DNA of 64,000 nt from Lacrimispora xylanisolvens. GTDB taxonomy: Bacteria > Bacillota > Clostridia > Lachnospirales > Lachnospiraceae. The notes beneath the pieces are model-generated. The model was not told the origin of the DNA. It did no database searches and was given only the letters and a program-made list of their open reading frames with translations. Location of the stretch: the NCBI GenBank assembly GCA_017084465.1, contig CP070896.1, forward strand, positions 1,488,001 through 1,552,000, given 5' to 3'. Of the stretch, positions 9,784 to 21,523 are shown piece by piece. Within the stretch, counting starts at the first letter, position 1. The number at the start of each line of letters is the position of its first letter. Made by a program: the position numbers and the translations under genes.

Positions 9784-12700
9784 GTTCTTCTCCTTCCTCT
9801 GCTTCTCCTTCGATGACCGGCCATATTTCCTCGGATTTTAAAGCCTTAAATTTTCTGAAACCGTATCCCTGTGTCTTTAAATCAAACCCGCAGACTGCAT
9901 GATAGGGGCAGTAATCGCAAGCCGTTTTATTCCCCTGTTTATAGGGATTTACATCAATGACCCCCCTCTAAAATCTCCCGGCCTTCCGTCTTCAGTGTTT
10001 CCTGAACATACTGCCTCAAGGCTGTAAAACGGTTCCCTCCGGCTACCGATGACCGCGCCTCCTGAATGATTCCATTCTTCATGGCAACCGGAATTACGTC
10101 AGATTCTGATTCAATCTCATGATCCAGATGAGCAATTGCATTTAAATCGGTGTTAACCAGACCATTCATACGAAGCTGCTTTAAAATTCTGCCAGATATC
10201 TCTTCCTGTGTCATCTCGCCGTCTTTGTCCACGACCGGATCGTTGATGTTGTAATAAAAGATTCCGGCAGGGATTACCTGCTTATCCGGTCTTTTTCTCT
10301 CTTCCATCTCCAGCGCTGCATCCATATAGACCACAAGCTGAAGCTGAAGTCCATAATAAAGGGAAGTTAAATCAAATGCTGTGCTTCCCGATTTGTAGTC
10401 AATAATCTTTACGTAAACTGCCTCTTCATCCTCGCATAAATCCATGCGGTCAATCCGTCCCCTTAAATGAACGGCCTCATCCCCTGACAATGGCAGTCTC
10501 ATTGCTTTTAAATGATCGTCTGCAGAGAAGGATACTTCAAATCCAACAGGAGTAAAATCCCCTTTTTTCAGCTGCTCGGACAGCGCCCATACCGTTCTGT
10601 CTGTGATCCGCTCCACCTTGCCTGCAAGGTAGGCATTTCTTGCAGAACTTTTTAAAACAGTGTTGCCATACTCCTCTGTGACTTTGGTTACACATTCGTG
10701 TACCATGGTCTTTCGTTCCTCTTCTGTCAGTGTTTTAAAATCCCTGCCTTCTTCCTTCATCCGCGCAAACCACAAATCAATGGAATCATGAAAGAGATTA
10801 CCAATATCCATGGCAGCCAGCTCATATTCCTGACGTTCCATCAGTTCCAGACCGTAACTTAAGAAATGGGCATATGCACAGGAAGCATACTGCTCCATTC
10901 TGGTCACACTACCATTAATAACAGAGCCATAAAGAGCCTTGGCAGCCGCTTTTCCAATGCCTTTTTGCTGATATACATAAAAAGCCGCCTCCACCAGCTG
11001 TCTGGCTTCCTCCTTATGATCTGGCGAAGAAAGAAACGCTTTTAACAGCTCCAGAAGCCTTAAGTCCCCACCGCTCTTTCCACACTCCCTCATACCATCT
11101 GCCAGCTGGCTCTTCGCCTCACGATAATTTAAAGGAACACCCGCCTCCCCCGGAGCCTGTTCCTTTAATCCTGGAAACAGCTTCTTTAATTCTCCGATTA
11201 AGGTAGAAGGGCGCATGCTCTTCCCGCTTCCGTCCATAGCTGCATAGGATAACACCAGCTCTTTCTCCGGCTTTGTCAATGCCAGATACAGATAAAATCT
11301 CTGCCGGAACCCTTCTTCCATGGAGGTGGAGCCAGTTCTATCTCATGATCAGATAAAAATTCTCTCTCCCTGTCTGTAAATAAACTGCCCTTCTCTTTTT
11401 TCACAGGAACCAGACCATCGTTGACTCCTACAAAATAAAGAACCTTAATATGATCCAGACGGGTTCTTGTAATATCTCCCACTACAACCCGGTCCACTGC
11501 AGCTGGAATTACTCCAACTTTAATCTCAGCAAAACCGGCATCTAAAATCTCACCGTATTCTCTCCTGCTAACATGTTCATCTCCTAACAGTCCGGCGAGG
11601 CGGTCAAATAAATCCATTACCAGCCCATAAACCTGACCGTATTCCCTGGCAAGGGCAAATTCTCCCATATCCTGAAACTTTTTCTCAAAGCCAAGCATCT
11701 TTTCTTCAATGCCTGTCTCCATTAAAAGTGCAGTCACTGCTGCAGTCATGGTTTTGACTGTAGAATCTTCTCTTTTAAATTCTTCACGCAGATGATTAAG
11801 AGGTTCCAGCACTTCCGCTTTAAACTGATTTAATTCCAATAGATTTAACTCTCTGGCTCCCCTATACCAGCCCTCAAACTCAGCATTCCATTTTTTAAAT
11901 CCCCTGATTCCCATGGCTATAACGTAATTTTCCAGCCTGTCCGCCTGATCCATCTGATCCTGTGAAACAACAAGCCCGGTTCTTATGTAGCGAAACACGG
12001 ATTCATAGGAGAAATCCTTTTGAACAATCTCGATGGCGGCACGAATCAGTTCCACCATGGGATTTTTTAATATACTCTTTTTAATCATCCAGAAAAAATG
12101 GTACATGGTTTAACTGAAACTGATGAATCATCTCGTTTGCATAACTGGATAAGCTTCCGGTTATAACCGCCATATCCCTGTATCGAAGCCCGTTTCTTCT
12201 AATGTTTTCTTCCATGGAGCGTATGACAAACGCAATCTCTTCCGAGGGATTGCGGGTCTGATACAAGTGGATGGATTCCGGCTGTCCGTTGAAAGATCTT
12301 CCTGTATAGCGATAGAGATTCTGTTCCAGAAAATCCAGACAGCAGGGTGTATGATCTGTGTCTTTTAAAAAACGGACTGCGGGATGATCCGTAAGAAGGA
12401 TGTCCTTATCCCGGCTTATTCCTGTCTCCATGGCAAGATCATTTAGTTTTTTAATCATCTGGCGGCTCATATAAAACAGCTCCTGAACCCCGGTCTTTCG
12501 GCTCATGTTCACTGCCGGATCCATGGTCACTGTAATCATTACTTTCTTACTATAACGGAAAAACAGTTCTAAAATCCGATACTGGACAGGGGTGAATCCC
12601 GTATATCCATCTAAGGTGATCACACTGTTTTTGATCAGTTCAGACCTTGGAAGGATGTTACAGAGCACGTCTAATATTTCTTCTGAGGTAATAAATTTAC

Positions 12701-13211
12701 CTTCAATATAATCTTTAAATCCCTCATAAACGACAGTAATATCCGACAGTTTCTGAGCCAGCACTGGGCTTAGGTTTTCCGGAATCTTCTCCTTTAGCAT
12801 ATCGGGAGTAATCCCATACTGGTAAAGCTCGGAAAGCATGGACTTTAACTGGGAAATAAACCCAGCTTTCGACAAATGCTCTTTATAAAATACAAGACTT
12901 TTTTTCTTGTCTGCGGCTACCTTTCTAAGCACCATGGATTTCCCCATATCATCAAGAACCTGGGGATTAACAACTGCCAGTTCCTCAAAGATGCGGTAGG
13001 CAAGACGTTTAAAGCTGACAATATCAATATTCATCACTCCAAAGCTTGGGTGCAGGGAGACGATCTCCTTCTGGGTCTGCATGGTAAACTGCTCCGGCAC
13101 GATGGCAAAATACTGGGTATCCGGTTCATTCACCGACTGACGGATCAATTCCGTGTAAAGACGGCGGGTTTTGCCGGAACCGGATCCACCCAGAATAAAT
13201 TGAAGGGACAT
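9743..13211 (-). CDS. addB: ATP-dependent helicase/nuclease subunit B, three frame breaks
   Basis: Restored length about 1,156 residues, typical of AddB. It begins MSLQFILGGSGSGKTRRLY (Walker A). The start at 13211 is supported by AGGAAG upstream; an earlier in-frame codon at 13238 is less likely. The C-terminal nuclease has RGRIDRMDL and IIDYKSG. The iron-sulfur cluster cysteines are present only when the last break is repaired: Cys in YASCAYAHFLSYG, then CDYCPYHAVC. Breaks lie near 12083 (one extra T), about 11327-11333 (one base lost) and 9961-9966 (G6 for G5). The restored frame ends at 9743, inside addA. AddB supplies the second nuclease and Chi recognition. Confidence 0.9.
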
Positions 13212-13350
13212 ACTTTTTCTTCCTTTCCCAAAACACATGTTTGTCTATTATCTTAGCACAGATTTCCTGTTACAACAATGAAATCTTAGGAATGAAATCC
13301 CCCAATCCGTTCATACATTATAACAAAACTATACGGAGGGCTTCTGTCTT

Positions 13351-13791
13351 ATGAGCTCAAAAACAAAAATTGTTGTTTTACGAATGAAAGAGATCATCTA
13401 TACTGCGATCTTCGTTGGCCTTGGAATCCTCCTCATTACCCTGTTTCTAGTCATGTTCCGCCCGAAAAAGGATACTGTTCCCACTTCCGGCGATGCTGTG
13501 GCCTATGTACCGGGTGTATATTCCTCTGCCATTACGCTGAATAGCCAGGATATCAATGTTGAGGTCACAGTCGATTCAAAGAAAATCACTTCCGTTACAC
13601 TGGTTCCTTTAAGCGAGGCGGTTACCACCATGTATCCACTGATGCAGCCCGCCATGGATAATTTATCTCCGCAGATTTTAAAGAATCAGTCAACCAAAAA
13701 CATTTCCTATCCGTCTGAGTCCCGCTACACCTCCAGCGTGCTGGTAAAAGCAGTGGATCAGGCACTTACCAAAGCTCAAAAAACCGACTGA
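13351..13791 (+). CDS. Membrane-anchored FMN-binding-domain-like protein
   Basis: 146 residues with a single membrane helix at about 14-35 followed by an extracytoplasmic domain. GVYSSAITLNSQDINVEVTVDSKKITSVTLV and SRYTSSVLVKAVDQAL (partly quoted) follow the layout of FMN-bind domains, where GxY, an exposed strand pair and a terminal SGATYTS-AV-AL helix recur. The Thr-containing SGAT flavinylation signal is replaced by SESRYTS, so covalent FMN attachment is doubtful. GGAGG precedes the ATG. It is divergent from addB and followed by a MATE exporter 76 bp downstream, perhaps in the same transcript. Function unknown. Confidence 0.6.
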   Translation: MSSKTKIVVLRMKEIIYTAIFVGLGILLITLFLVMFRPKKDTVPTSGDAVAYVPGVYSSAITLNSQDINVEVTVDSKKITSVTLVPLSEAVTTMYPLMQPAMDNLSPQILKNQSTKNISYPSESRYTSSVLVKAVDQALTKAQKTD

Positions 13792-13867
13792 GACAGGGGA
13801 TTGTGTTTTTTATTTCCAGACGGTATAATGAAAAATGACTACATAATTACATAAACGAGGAAATTTT

Positions 13868-15250
13868 ATGAAAAAGAATACAAGAAATAAAGACGAAGGA
13901 ACGTCGAATCAGATTACAGAGGGAGTGATATGGAAGCAGCTTCTTCTGTTTTTCTTTCCAATTTTATTCGGAACATTTTTTCAGCAGCTTTATAATACGG
14001 CCGATGCAGTTATTGTTGGCCGGTTCGTGGGAAAGGAAGCACTGGCTGCCGTTGGAGGCCCTACTGGAACCATAATCAACCTTTTTATCGGTTTTTTTAT
14101 TGGGCTTTCCTCCGGCGCAGGCGTAATCATATCCCAGTTTTTTGGGGCTGGTCAGAAAAAGCAGTTGAGCCAGGCGGTGCATACAGCCATGGCTTTTTCT
14201 GCTGTCTGCGGTTTTTTTATTATGATCATTGGAATCGTTCTTGCTCCATTTGCCCTGGAAGCCATGGATACTCCGGCGGATATTCTTCCATACGGTGTTT
14301 TATATATGCGGATCTATTTTCTTGGGGTGATTCCAAATCTTATTTACAATATGGGAGCGGGGATTTTAAGGGCCGTGGGAGATTCCAGGCGTCCCCTTTA
14401 TTTTCTGATTGCCAGCTGTTTTACCAATATTGTTTTAGATATTATCTTCGTGGTTTTCTGGAATATGGGCGTCATGGGCGCAGCCGTTGCAACCATCCTG
14501 TCCCAGCTTCTCAGTGCCGTACTGGTTCTGATCGTTTTAATGCGTACCAGACAGCCATACCAGCTGATGCTAGCTTCTTTAACGTTTCATAAGGACATGC
14601 TGGTTCGAATTGTCAGGATCGGCTTTCCGGCAGGACTGCAATCAGTCATGTACACTTCGTCAAATATTATTATTCAGTCAAGCGTCAATGCACTTGGAAC
14701 TGATACCGTGGCTGCCTGGACTGCATATGGCAAGATAGACACTCTGTTCTGGATGATGATCAGTGCCTTTGGAATCTCCATAACCACATTTGTGGGACAA
14801 AATTACGGTGCAAAGAAATTAGACCGGGTCTACAAGGGGATACGGGTCTGCCTTTTTATGTGCTTTCTTTCAGCGATTGCATTAAGCTTCCTGCTTTACA
14901 CATTCGGAAGTCTGGTATTTCTCCTGTTTACAACTGACGCAGCAGTCATTGACAAGGGTACACAGATTCTCCGTTATCTGGTTCCCACTTTTTTTACTTA
15001 CGTCTGTGTGGAAATTTATTCCGGAGCTCTGCGTGGAACCGGCGACTGCTGGATCCCGATGATCCTTACCAGCCTGGGAGTCTGTGTACTCAGAATCGTG
15101 TGGATCTGTACTGCAGTGCCAATTCGTCCGGCTATTGAGACTGTAGTATTTTGTTATCCTCTGACGTGGACAGTTACATCCATTTTGTTCCTGATCTATT
15201 TTCACTGTTTCAGCCGGCTGAAGAGAAAAAAGACTGTTATCTGTAAATAA
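13868..15250 (+). CDS. MATE family efflux transporter
   Basis: 460 residues with 12 predicted membrane helices in two similar halves. LLLFFFPILFGTFFQQLYNTADAVIVGRFVG (quoted in outline) and the second-half FPAGLQSVMYTSSNIIIQSSVN are typical MATE motifs: Pro-rich helix 1, and NxADxxxVG after it. MATE proteins export organic cations or drugs using a sodium or proton gradient across the cytoplasmic membrane. The start has GAGGA at good spacing. No substrate can be inferred from the neighbours. It is convergent with the YitT gene, and no clear terminator is seen in the 56 bp between them. Confidence 0.9.
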   Translation: MKKNTRNKDEGTSNQITEGVIWKQLLLFFFPILFGTFFQQLYNTADAVIVGRFVGKEALAAVGGPTGTIINLFIGFFIGLSSGAGVIISQFFGAGQKKQLSQAVHTAMAFSAVCGFFIMIIGIVLAPFALEAMDTPADILPYGVLYMRIYFLGVIPNLIYNMGAGILRAVGDSRRPLYFLIASCFTNIVLDIIFVVFWNMGVMGAAVATILSQLLSAVLVLIVLMRTRQPYQLMLASLTFHKDMLVRIVRIGFPAGLQSVMYTSSNIIIQSSVNALGTDTVAAWTAYGKIDTLFWMMISAFGISITTFVGQNYGAKKLDRVYKGIRVCLFMCFLSAIALSFLLYTFGSLVFLLFTTDAAVIDKGTQILRYLVPTFFTYVCVEIYSGALRGTGDCWIPMILTSLGVCVLRIVWICTAVPIRPAIETVVFCYPLTWTVTSILFLIYFHCFSRLKRKKTVICK

Positions 15251-15306
15251 TAATATCTGCAATTAAAAAATAGATGTATCTTCTTTAAAGAACTGCTGCA
15301 GCAAAC

Positions 15307-16179
15307 TTACTCCATTGGAGCACGGTAAAATCTTCCGTAAAACTGCTGAGTCTTAAACATATTCACAATCACCTGATCATCCACTTCATGGAACAGCGCG
15401 ATGATATCTTCTACTTCATAAGAGGAAACCACTGTGTGGAGCAGATACATCTTCTTCCTGCTGTAGCCGCCCACTGCATCCACACAGGAAATTCCATGCC
15501 GGAAGTCTTCCACATACTTCCCTGCCAGCTCCGGCCCTTTTACTGTTGTAATCTGAAGTGTCACACGTTCATACCGGTGATGGAAGGTGGATATGACCTT
15601 GGTGGATACAAATTGAAACAGAATGGAATATCCGGCATAATCCCAGCCAAATATTGCCCCGAAAATGCACAGCAGGATTACATTCCCCACAAACACAGAG
15701 GTCCAGATGGAATTGCCGGTTTTATTGGAAACATAAAGGGCAATGAAATCTGTACCGCCTGTGGATGCATTACCACGAAGCGCCAGTACAATGGCAAACC
15801 CATAAAGCACCCCGCCATAGATTACGTTTAATATACTGTCATCAAAGATGGGCGTAAAATGAAACACTCTTAAAAATGTACTGGCCAACAGTACCTGCAG
15901 CAGGGAAAAAAAAGTAAACCGTCTGCTGATACTCTTGCTGCATGCCCATGCAACAGGAATATTAAGTACAATCATACCCAGAGAGGTTGATATATTAAAT
16001 CCAAACAGAGAGGTAATCCGGTCAATTAAAATAGCAATACCTGTAAAACCTCCCGACAATAATCCAGCAGGCCTGATAAAAGCCTGAATCACATACGTCT
16101 GTAATAGCGCTGATCCTATGACTGCCAGTGCTGTCATGATATTGCGGACCCGCTTATCTCTCCTCAGTTCTTTCCACAT
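15307..16179 (-). CDS. YitT family membrane protein (DUF161/DUF2179)
   Basis: 290 residues with about six N-terminal membrane helices (PAGLLSGGFTGIAILI, STGGTDFIALYVSNKTGNSIW). A cytoplasmic C-terminal DUF2179 domain follows (TVVSSYEVEDIIALFHEVDDQVIV), the standard YitT layout. The start at 16179 has AAGGAGG 6 bases upstream; the GTG at 16197 would overlap that site. Function of the family is not established. The gene has a well-formed sigma-A promoter and a 138-nt leader ending in an intrinsic terminator, so it is probably controlled by transcription attenuation, which is unusual for this family. Confidence 0.88.
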   Translation of the reverse strand: MWKELRRDKRVRNIMTALAVIGSALLQTYVIQAFIRPAGLLSGGFTGIAILIDRITSLFGFNISTSLGMIVLNIPVAWACSKSISRRFTFFSLLQVLLASTFLRVFHFTPIFDDSILNVIYGGVLYGFAIVLALRGNASTGGTDFIALYVSNKTGNSIWTSVFVGNVILLCIFGAIFGWDYAGYSILFQFVSTKVISTFHHRYERVTLQITTVKGPELAGKYVEDFRHGISCVDAVGGYSRKKMYLLHTVVSSYEVEDIIALFHEVDDQVIVNMFKTQQFYGRFYRAPME

Positions 16180-16242
16180 AGTAATCCTCCTTATCACATC
16201 TCATATTATATGTAATATTTTCCTGCCTATCAATGCAAATAT

Positions 16243-16380
16243 AAAAAAATTAGAGGACTGCCCTTCCCCCACAGAAGGCAATCCTCCGTCACGATCTGAA
16301 ACCGTCACACTATGTAGTTTTGTGTTTTGACATCCCCACATCAAAACACCGCACGCAAGGCACCCCTTGTGCTTCTCACA
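16243..16380 (-). promoter_or_regulatory. Structured leader with intrinsic terminator upstream of the YitT gene
   Basis: Between promoter and gene the minus strand holds three hairpins. First is GCAC/GTGC plus AAGG/CCTT with loop GGGGTG (about 16350-16373). Second is a 9-bp stem GTGTTTTGA/TCAAAACAC with a 10-nt G-rich loop (16322-16349). Third is a long terminator stem GAGGATTGCC..GGGCAGTCCTC (16253-16286) followed by TAATTTTTTT. Terminator-before-gene with an upstream structured region is the architecture of a riboswitch or protein-controlled attenuator. I could not match it to a known class. Part of it (AGGGGUGC) recalls the TPP riboswitch, but CUGAGA and the rest are absent. The remainder, 16416-16564, shows no gene. 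Confidence 0.6.
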
Positions 16381-16386
16381 TGGACG

Positions 16387-16415
16387 ATAATACCATCTTT
16401 TGGCTCATAAGTCAA
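16387..16415 (-). promoter_or_regulatory. Sigma-A promoter for the YitT leader
   Basis: Minus strand TTGACT (16410-16415), 17-bp spacer, TATTAT (16387-16392). Transcription should begin near 16380, just before the first leader hairpin. Confidence 0.8.
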
Positions 16416-16582
16416 TATTTTTAGTGTATTTTGCCAAAAAACAACAGGATTCGACCAAATACCACTGCATATTTTCCAATAAAATAGATAAAAAAAATCC
16501 TTTCACTCCATGCAGAATTAATAAAACATATTTTTCATGAAAATGCACATACTTTCCATAACCAATGCAAGGAGATTATGCC

Positions 16583-17999
16583 ATGGAATTTACGACGAAA
16601 CTTTCTGATACTATGAATTACTTAAATAAGAAGCTGGATGTGGAAGGGAACTTTGATCTGGTTTACCGAACATTCTATGTAGCCGGCAGAGAAGCATGCA
16701 TTTACTATATAGAAGGGTTTACAAAAGGAGAGGTCTGGCAGAAATTAATGGAGGACTTTGCTTCCTTAACACCTGATGTCATGCCTCCTGACGCTCATGA
16801 ATTTTCAAAAAAATATCTGCCATACAGTCAGGTAGGACTTGTCAAAGACGAGGAAGCAATGATTAAGCAGCTCCTGGCAGGAATCTCCTGCCTGTTTATT
16901 GACGGGTATGATAAATGTTTTACCCTGGACTGCAGATGTTATCCGGTAAGAGGTGTATCAGAGCCGGAAAAAGACAAGGTTTTAAGGGGGTCCAGAGATG
17001 GATTTGTTGAAACCCTCACTTTTAACACGGCTTTAATCCGGAGAAGAATCCGCGACCCCAAATTAACCATTGAGATCATGAATACGGGAGAAAGTTCCCA
17101 TACAGACATAGCTGTGTGCTATTTTAAGGGACGGGTGGATGATAAACTTCTTACCACCATAAAGGATCGGATTAATAAGCTGCATGTAGATGCTCTTACC
17201 ATGAACCAGGAAAGCCTGGCCGAATGTCTTTATCCCTACAAATGGTACAACCCTTTTCCAAAATTTAAATACTCAGAACGTCCGGATACTGCAGCTGCTT
17301 CCCTGCTTGAGGGCAATATTATTATTCTGGTAGATAACTCCCCATCCGCCATGATTCTTCCCTCCTCTGTCTTTGATATTATTGAGGAAGCCGATGATTA
17401 TTACTTTCCTCCCATTACCGGAACCTATCTGAGGCTTTCCAGGCTTATTATATCCATTTTTACGCTTTATTTAACACCCTTGTGGCTGCTGTTTATGCAA
17501 AATCCGGATATGATTCCTGACTGGCTGCGCTTTATCCGCTTATCGGAAGAACCTCAGGTTCCTCTTTTGTTTCAGCTTCTGATTCTGGAATTTGCCATTG
17601 ACGGACTTCGGCTGGCTGCTGTGAACACGCCCAGCATGCTGACTACCCCCCTTAAGTGTGATCGCCGGTATTGTAATGGGAGAATACTCCGTTAAATCCG
17701 GCTGGTTTAACAGTGAAACCATGTTATATATGGCCTTTGTAACTGTAGCAAATTATTCCCAGTCAAGCTTTGAACTGGGCTACGCATTTAAGTTTATCCG
17801 TATGATGCTCCTGGTCTTAACCGCACTTTTAAACGTATGGGGCTTTATTATTGGATTTATATTGTCCATATGTGCCGTAGTCTTTAACAGAACTATTGCA
17901 GGTAAGAGCTATATCTATCCCCTGATTCCCCTTCATCTTTCAGAGCTGAGAAAAAGGTTGTTCCGGGGACGCCTTCCTCATAAAGAAAAACAGAGTTAA
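16583..17999 (+). CDS. Spore germination protein of the GerA/SpoVAF family, one frame break
   Basis: Restored length about 471 residues: an N-terminal soluble domain, then about five membrane helices. RPDTAAASLLEGNIIILVDNSPSAMILPSSVFD and FDIIEEADDYY with ITGTYLRLSRL (in outline) are typical of GerAA and closest in flavour to SpoVAF, the stand-alone GerA-like protein of the spoVA locus. No GerB/GerC partners follow. ATG at 16583 has AAGGAGA upstream, better than the ATG at 16565. The frame breaks in the C6 run 17646-17651; C5 gives TTPLSVIAGIVMGEYSVKSG and continues to 17999. It implies that the host sporulates and would act in the spore inner membrane. Confidence 0.87.
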
Positions 18000-18000
18000 A

Positions 18001-18032
18001 AAAGCAGGCGGAGTATGAATTCCGCCTGCTTT
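18001..18032. terminator. Bidirectional terminator between the germination gene and guaB
   Basis: Perfect 12-bp stem AAAGCAGGCGGA / TCCGCCTGCTTT with an 8-base loop, A-rich on the left and T-rich on the right, placed between two convergent genes. Confidence 0.85.
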
Positions 18033-18035
18033 GTA

Positions 18036-19508
<1,473 letters not shown>

Positions 19509-19555
19509 TTAATTTTATACTTTTTAAAATAAACATTTTTGCTTATTAGTTAAAT

Positions 19556-19584
19556 AGTTTAGCAAACTTTGCTGTGGTTGTCAA
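19556..19584 (-). promoter_or_regulatory. guaB promoter
   Basis: Minus strand TTGACA (19579-19584), 17-bp spacer, TAAACT (19556-19561). The leader to the guaB start is about 60 nt, AT-rich and without obvious structure. Confidence 0.8.
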
Positions 19585-19701
19585 CGGACATTTTCCCGTT
19601 TTTTTCCGCCCTCTGTGGACAGTAAAATGAACATTTCTAATAAATAATTACTTAACCAGGTTCACCGCTCCGACTTTAAGCCAGGCAGTTTTCAGGCGCA
19701 T

Positions 19702-19762
19702 AAAAAAAGACCGCAGGAATTCACTTTTGCTGGTTAAAGCAATGAATTCTTTACGATCTTTT
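19702..19762 (-). terminator. Terminator downstream of treA
   Basis: Long imperfect hairpin on the minus strand (AAAGATCGTAAAGAATTCA pairing with TGAATTCCTGCGGTCTTT) followed by T7. It lies about 100 bp after the treA stop. The DNA between (19770-19866) is GC-rich and contains a frame that would encode a Gly-Ser repeat. Confidence 0.7.
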
Positions 19763-19866
19763 CTGCACTGCCAGTAACACGTCACGTCAAAAACCTCACC
19801 GGGAAATACAGGGCCCGGAGCCTTCCACTTCCAGCTCCAGACCCTGACCCAGACCCGACCTGGGGA

Positions 19867-21520
19867 TCATCCTCTCCGGTACAGCATCACCGCGCCGAAG
19901 GGGCTCAGCATCACCCTGTCCTCATTGATTTTTACATTTTCGTAATTAGACAGTAATACCTCCCAGTTATCCAGTACCTCTTTTTGCTTCACAATCTGCT
20001 CCTGCCCGGTAAAGTTGGCAAATACCAGCAGCTTTTCTCCATACAAAGCCCTTTTATAGGACATGATGCCCTGATTATCCACAAAAACTGGTTCATAGCT
20101 CCCGTCGCTGATGATATCATACTGCTTTCGCAATTCCACCAGTTTCTGATAATAGGTAAAGATGGAATCGGGATCAGAAAGGCTCTCTTTTACATTGATC
20201 TCCCGGCAGTTTTTATTGACAACCAGCCACGGCGTTCCGGAAGTAAATCCGCCATTTTCCTCTCCGTCCCACTGCATGGGGGTTCTGGCATTGTCCCTGG
20301 AACGTTCCTTAAGTATCCGGTAGATATCCTCTTCCTTCTGTCCCTGCTTCTTTAAAATATCGAAATAGTTCAGACTTTCAACATCCCGGTACTGGGAAAT
20401 ATCCGTGAAACAGGCATTGGTCATACCGATTTCTTCTCCCTGGTAGATAAAGGGCGTTCCTCTCATTCCGTGAATCACCGTAGCCAGCATCTTGGCGGAC
20501 TGCTTCCTGTAGATTCCGTCGTCACCGAACCGGGATACCGCTCTCGGCTGGTCGTGATTGCACCAGAAGACTGCATTCCACCCATTTCCCCCCGGCGATA
20601 CCCTCCTGCCATGTGTGGAAAATCTTTTTCAGCCGTCCAAAGTCATAGGGCATTAAGGACCATTTATCCCCGTCCTTATAATCCACTTTTAAGTGATGGA
20701 AGTTAAAGCACATCTTCAGCTGCTTTTCCTCCGGGTTTGTGTAACGAATACAATGGTCTATGGTGGTGGAAGACATTTCCCCCACTGTGACCACATCTTC
20801 CGCATCAAGCCCTGTATCCTCCACGATTTCCCGCAGAAACTCATGAATCCGGGGACCATCCGTGTAGAAACGCCGTCCATCCCCCTCCTCGTCATCTTCA
20901 AAAACCGTTGGCTTGGAAACCAGATTGATGACATCGAAACGAAATCCCCGGATTCCTTTTTCTTTCCAGAAACGGAGTACATTTTTTATTTCTTCCCGCA
21001 CGTCTGGGTTCTCCCAGTTTAAATCTGCCTGGGTCACATCATATAAGTGCAGATAATACTTTTCCAGCTCTTTTACGTATTCCCATGCATTTCCCCCGAA
21101 CTTGGACTGCCAGTTCGTGGGCGGACTGCCCTCTGTTCCATCCTTAAAGAAATAATAATCCTGATATTTCTTCTCACCTGCAAGAGCCCTCTGAAACCAC
21201 TCATGTTTTGTAGAAGTGTGGTTGAAAACCATGTCAAGCATGAGCCTCATGTCCCGGTCTTTTGCCTCGGATATCAGGCGATCCAAATCCTCCATGGTTC
21301 CGAATAAGGGGTCGATCCGGCAGTAATCCTCAATATCATAGCCGTTATCATTCTGAGGCGATAGGAAAAATGGAGTGAGCCAGAGGTAATCCACACCCAG
21401 CATTTTTAAATAATCCAGCTTTTCCATAATGCCCTTTAAATCCCCGATTCCATCTCCGTCTGTATCCATAAAGGATTTGGGATAAATCTGATACACACAT
21501 GATTTTTTAAAATTCTGCAT
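19867..21520 (-). CDS. treA: Trehalose-6-phosphate hydrolase (GH13), one frame break
   Basis: Restored length about 551 residues, matching TreA/TreC. The GH13 catalytic set is visible: Asp nucleophile in GFRFDVINLVSK, Glu acid in VTVGEMSSTT, and Asp stabiliser in the restored NHDQPRAVSRFGDD. DMVFNHTS is region I and GMTN the end of region V. It splits imported trehalose-6-phosphate into glucose and glucose-6-phosphate. The call over oligo-1,6-glucosidase rests on context: it lies 3 bp after the trehalose-type PTS gene with treR upstream. The break is in the C6 run 20588-20593 (G6 on the coding strand; G5 restores GGNGWNAVFW). Confidence 0.88.
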
Positions 21521-21523
21521 TTA

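Noticed and set aside
6095..13211. addA and addB as pseudogenes
   Set aside because: Each break is repaired by one base, usually in a homopolymer, and every helicase, nuclease and iron-sulfur motif is intact in the restored frame. Error is the simpler explanation.
16322..16380. TPP riboswitch upstream of the YitT gene
   Set aside because: AGGGGUGC resembles the start of the TPP element, but CUGAGA, the pyrophosphate-binding helix and the GAACCUGAUC region are missing.
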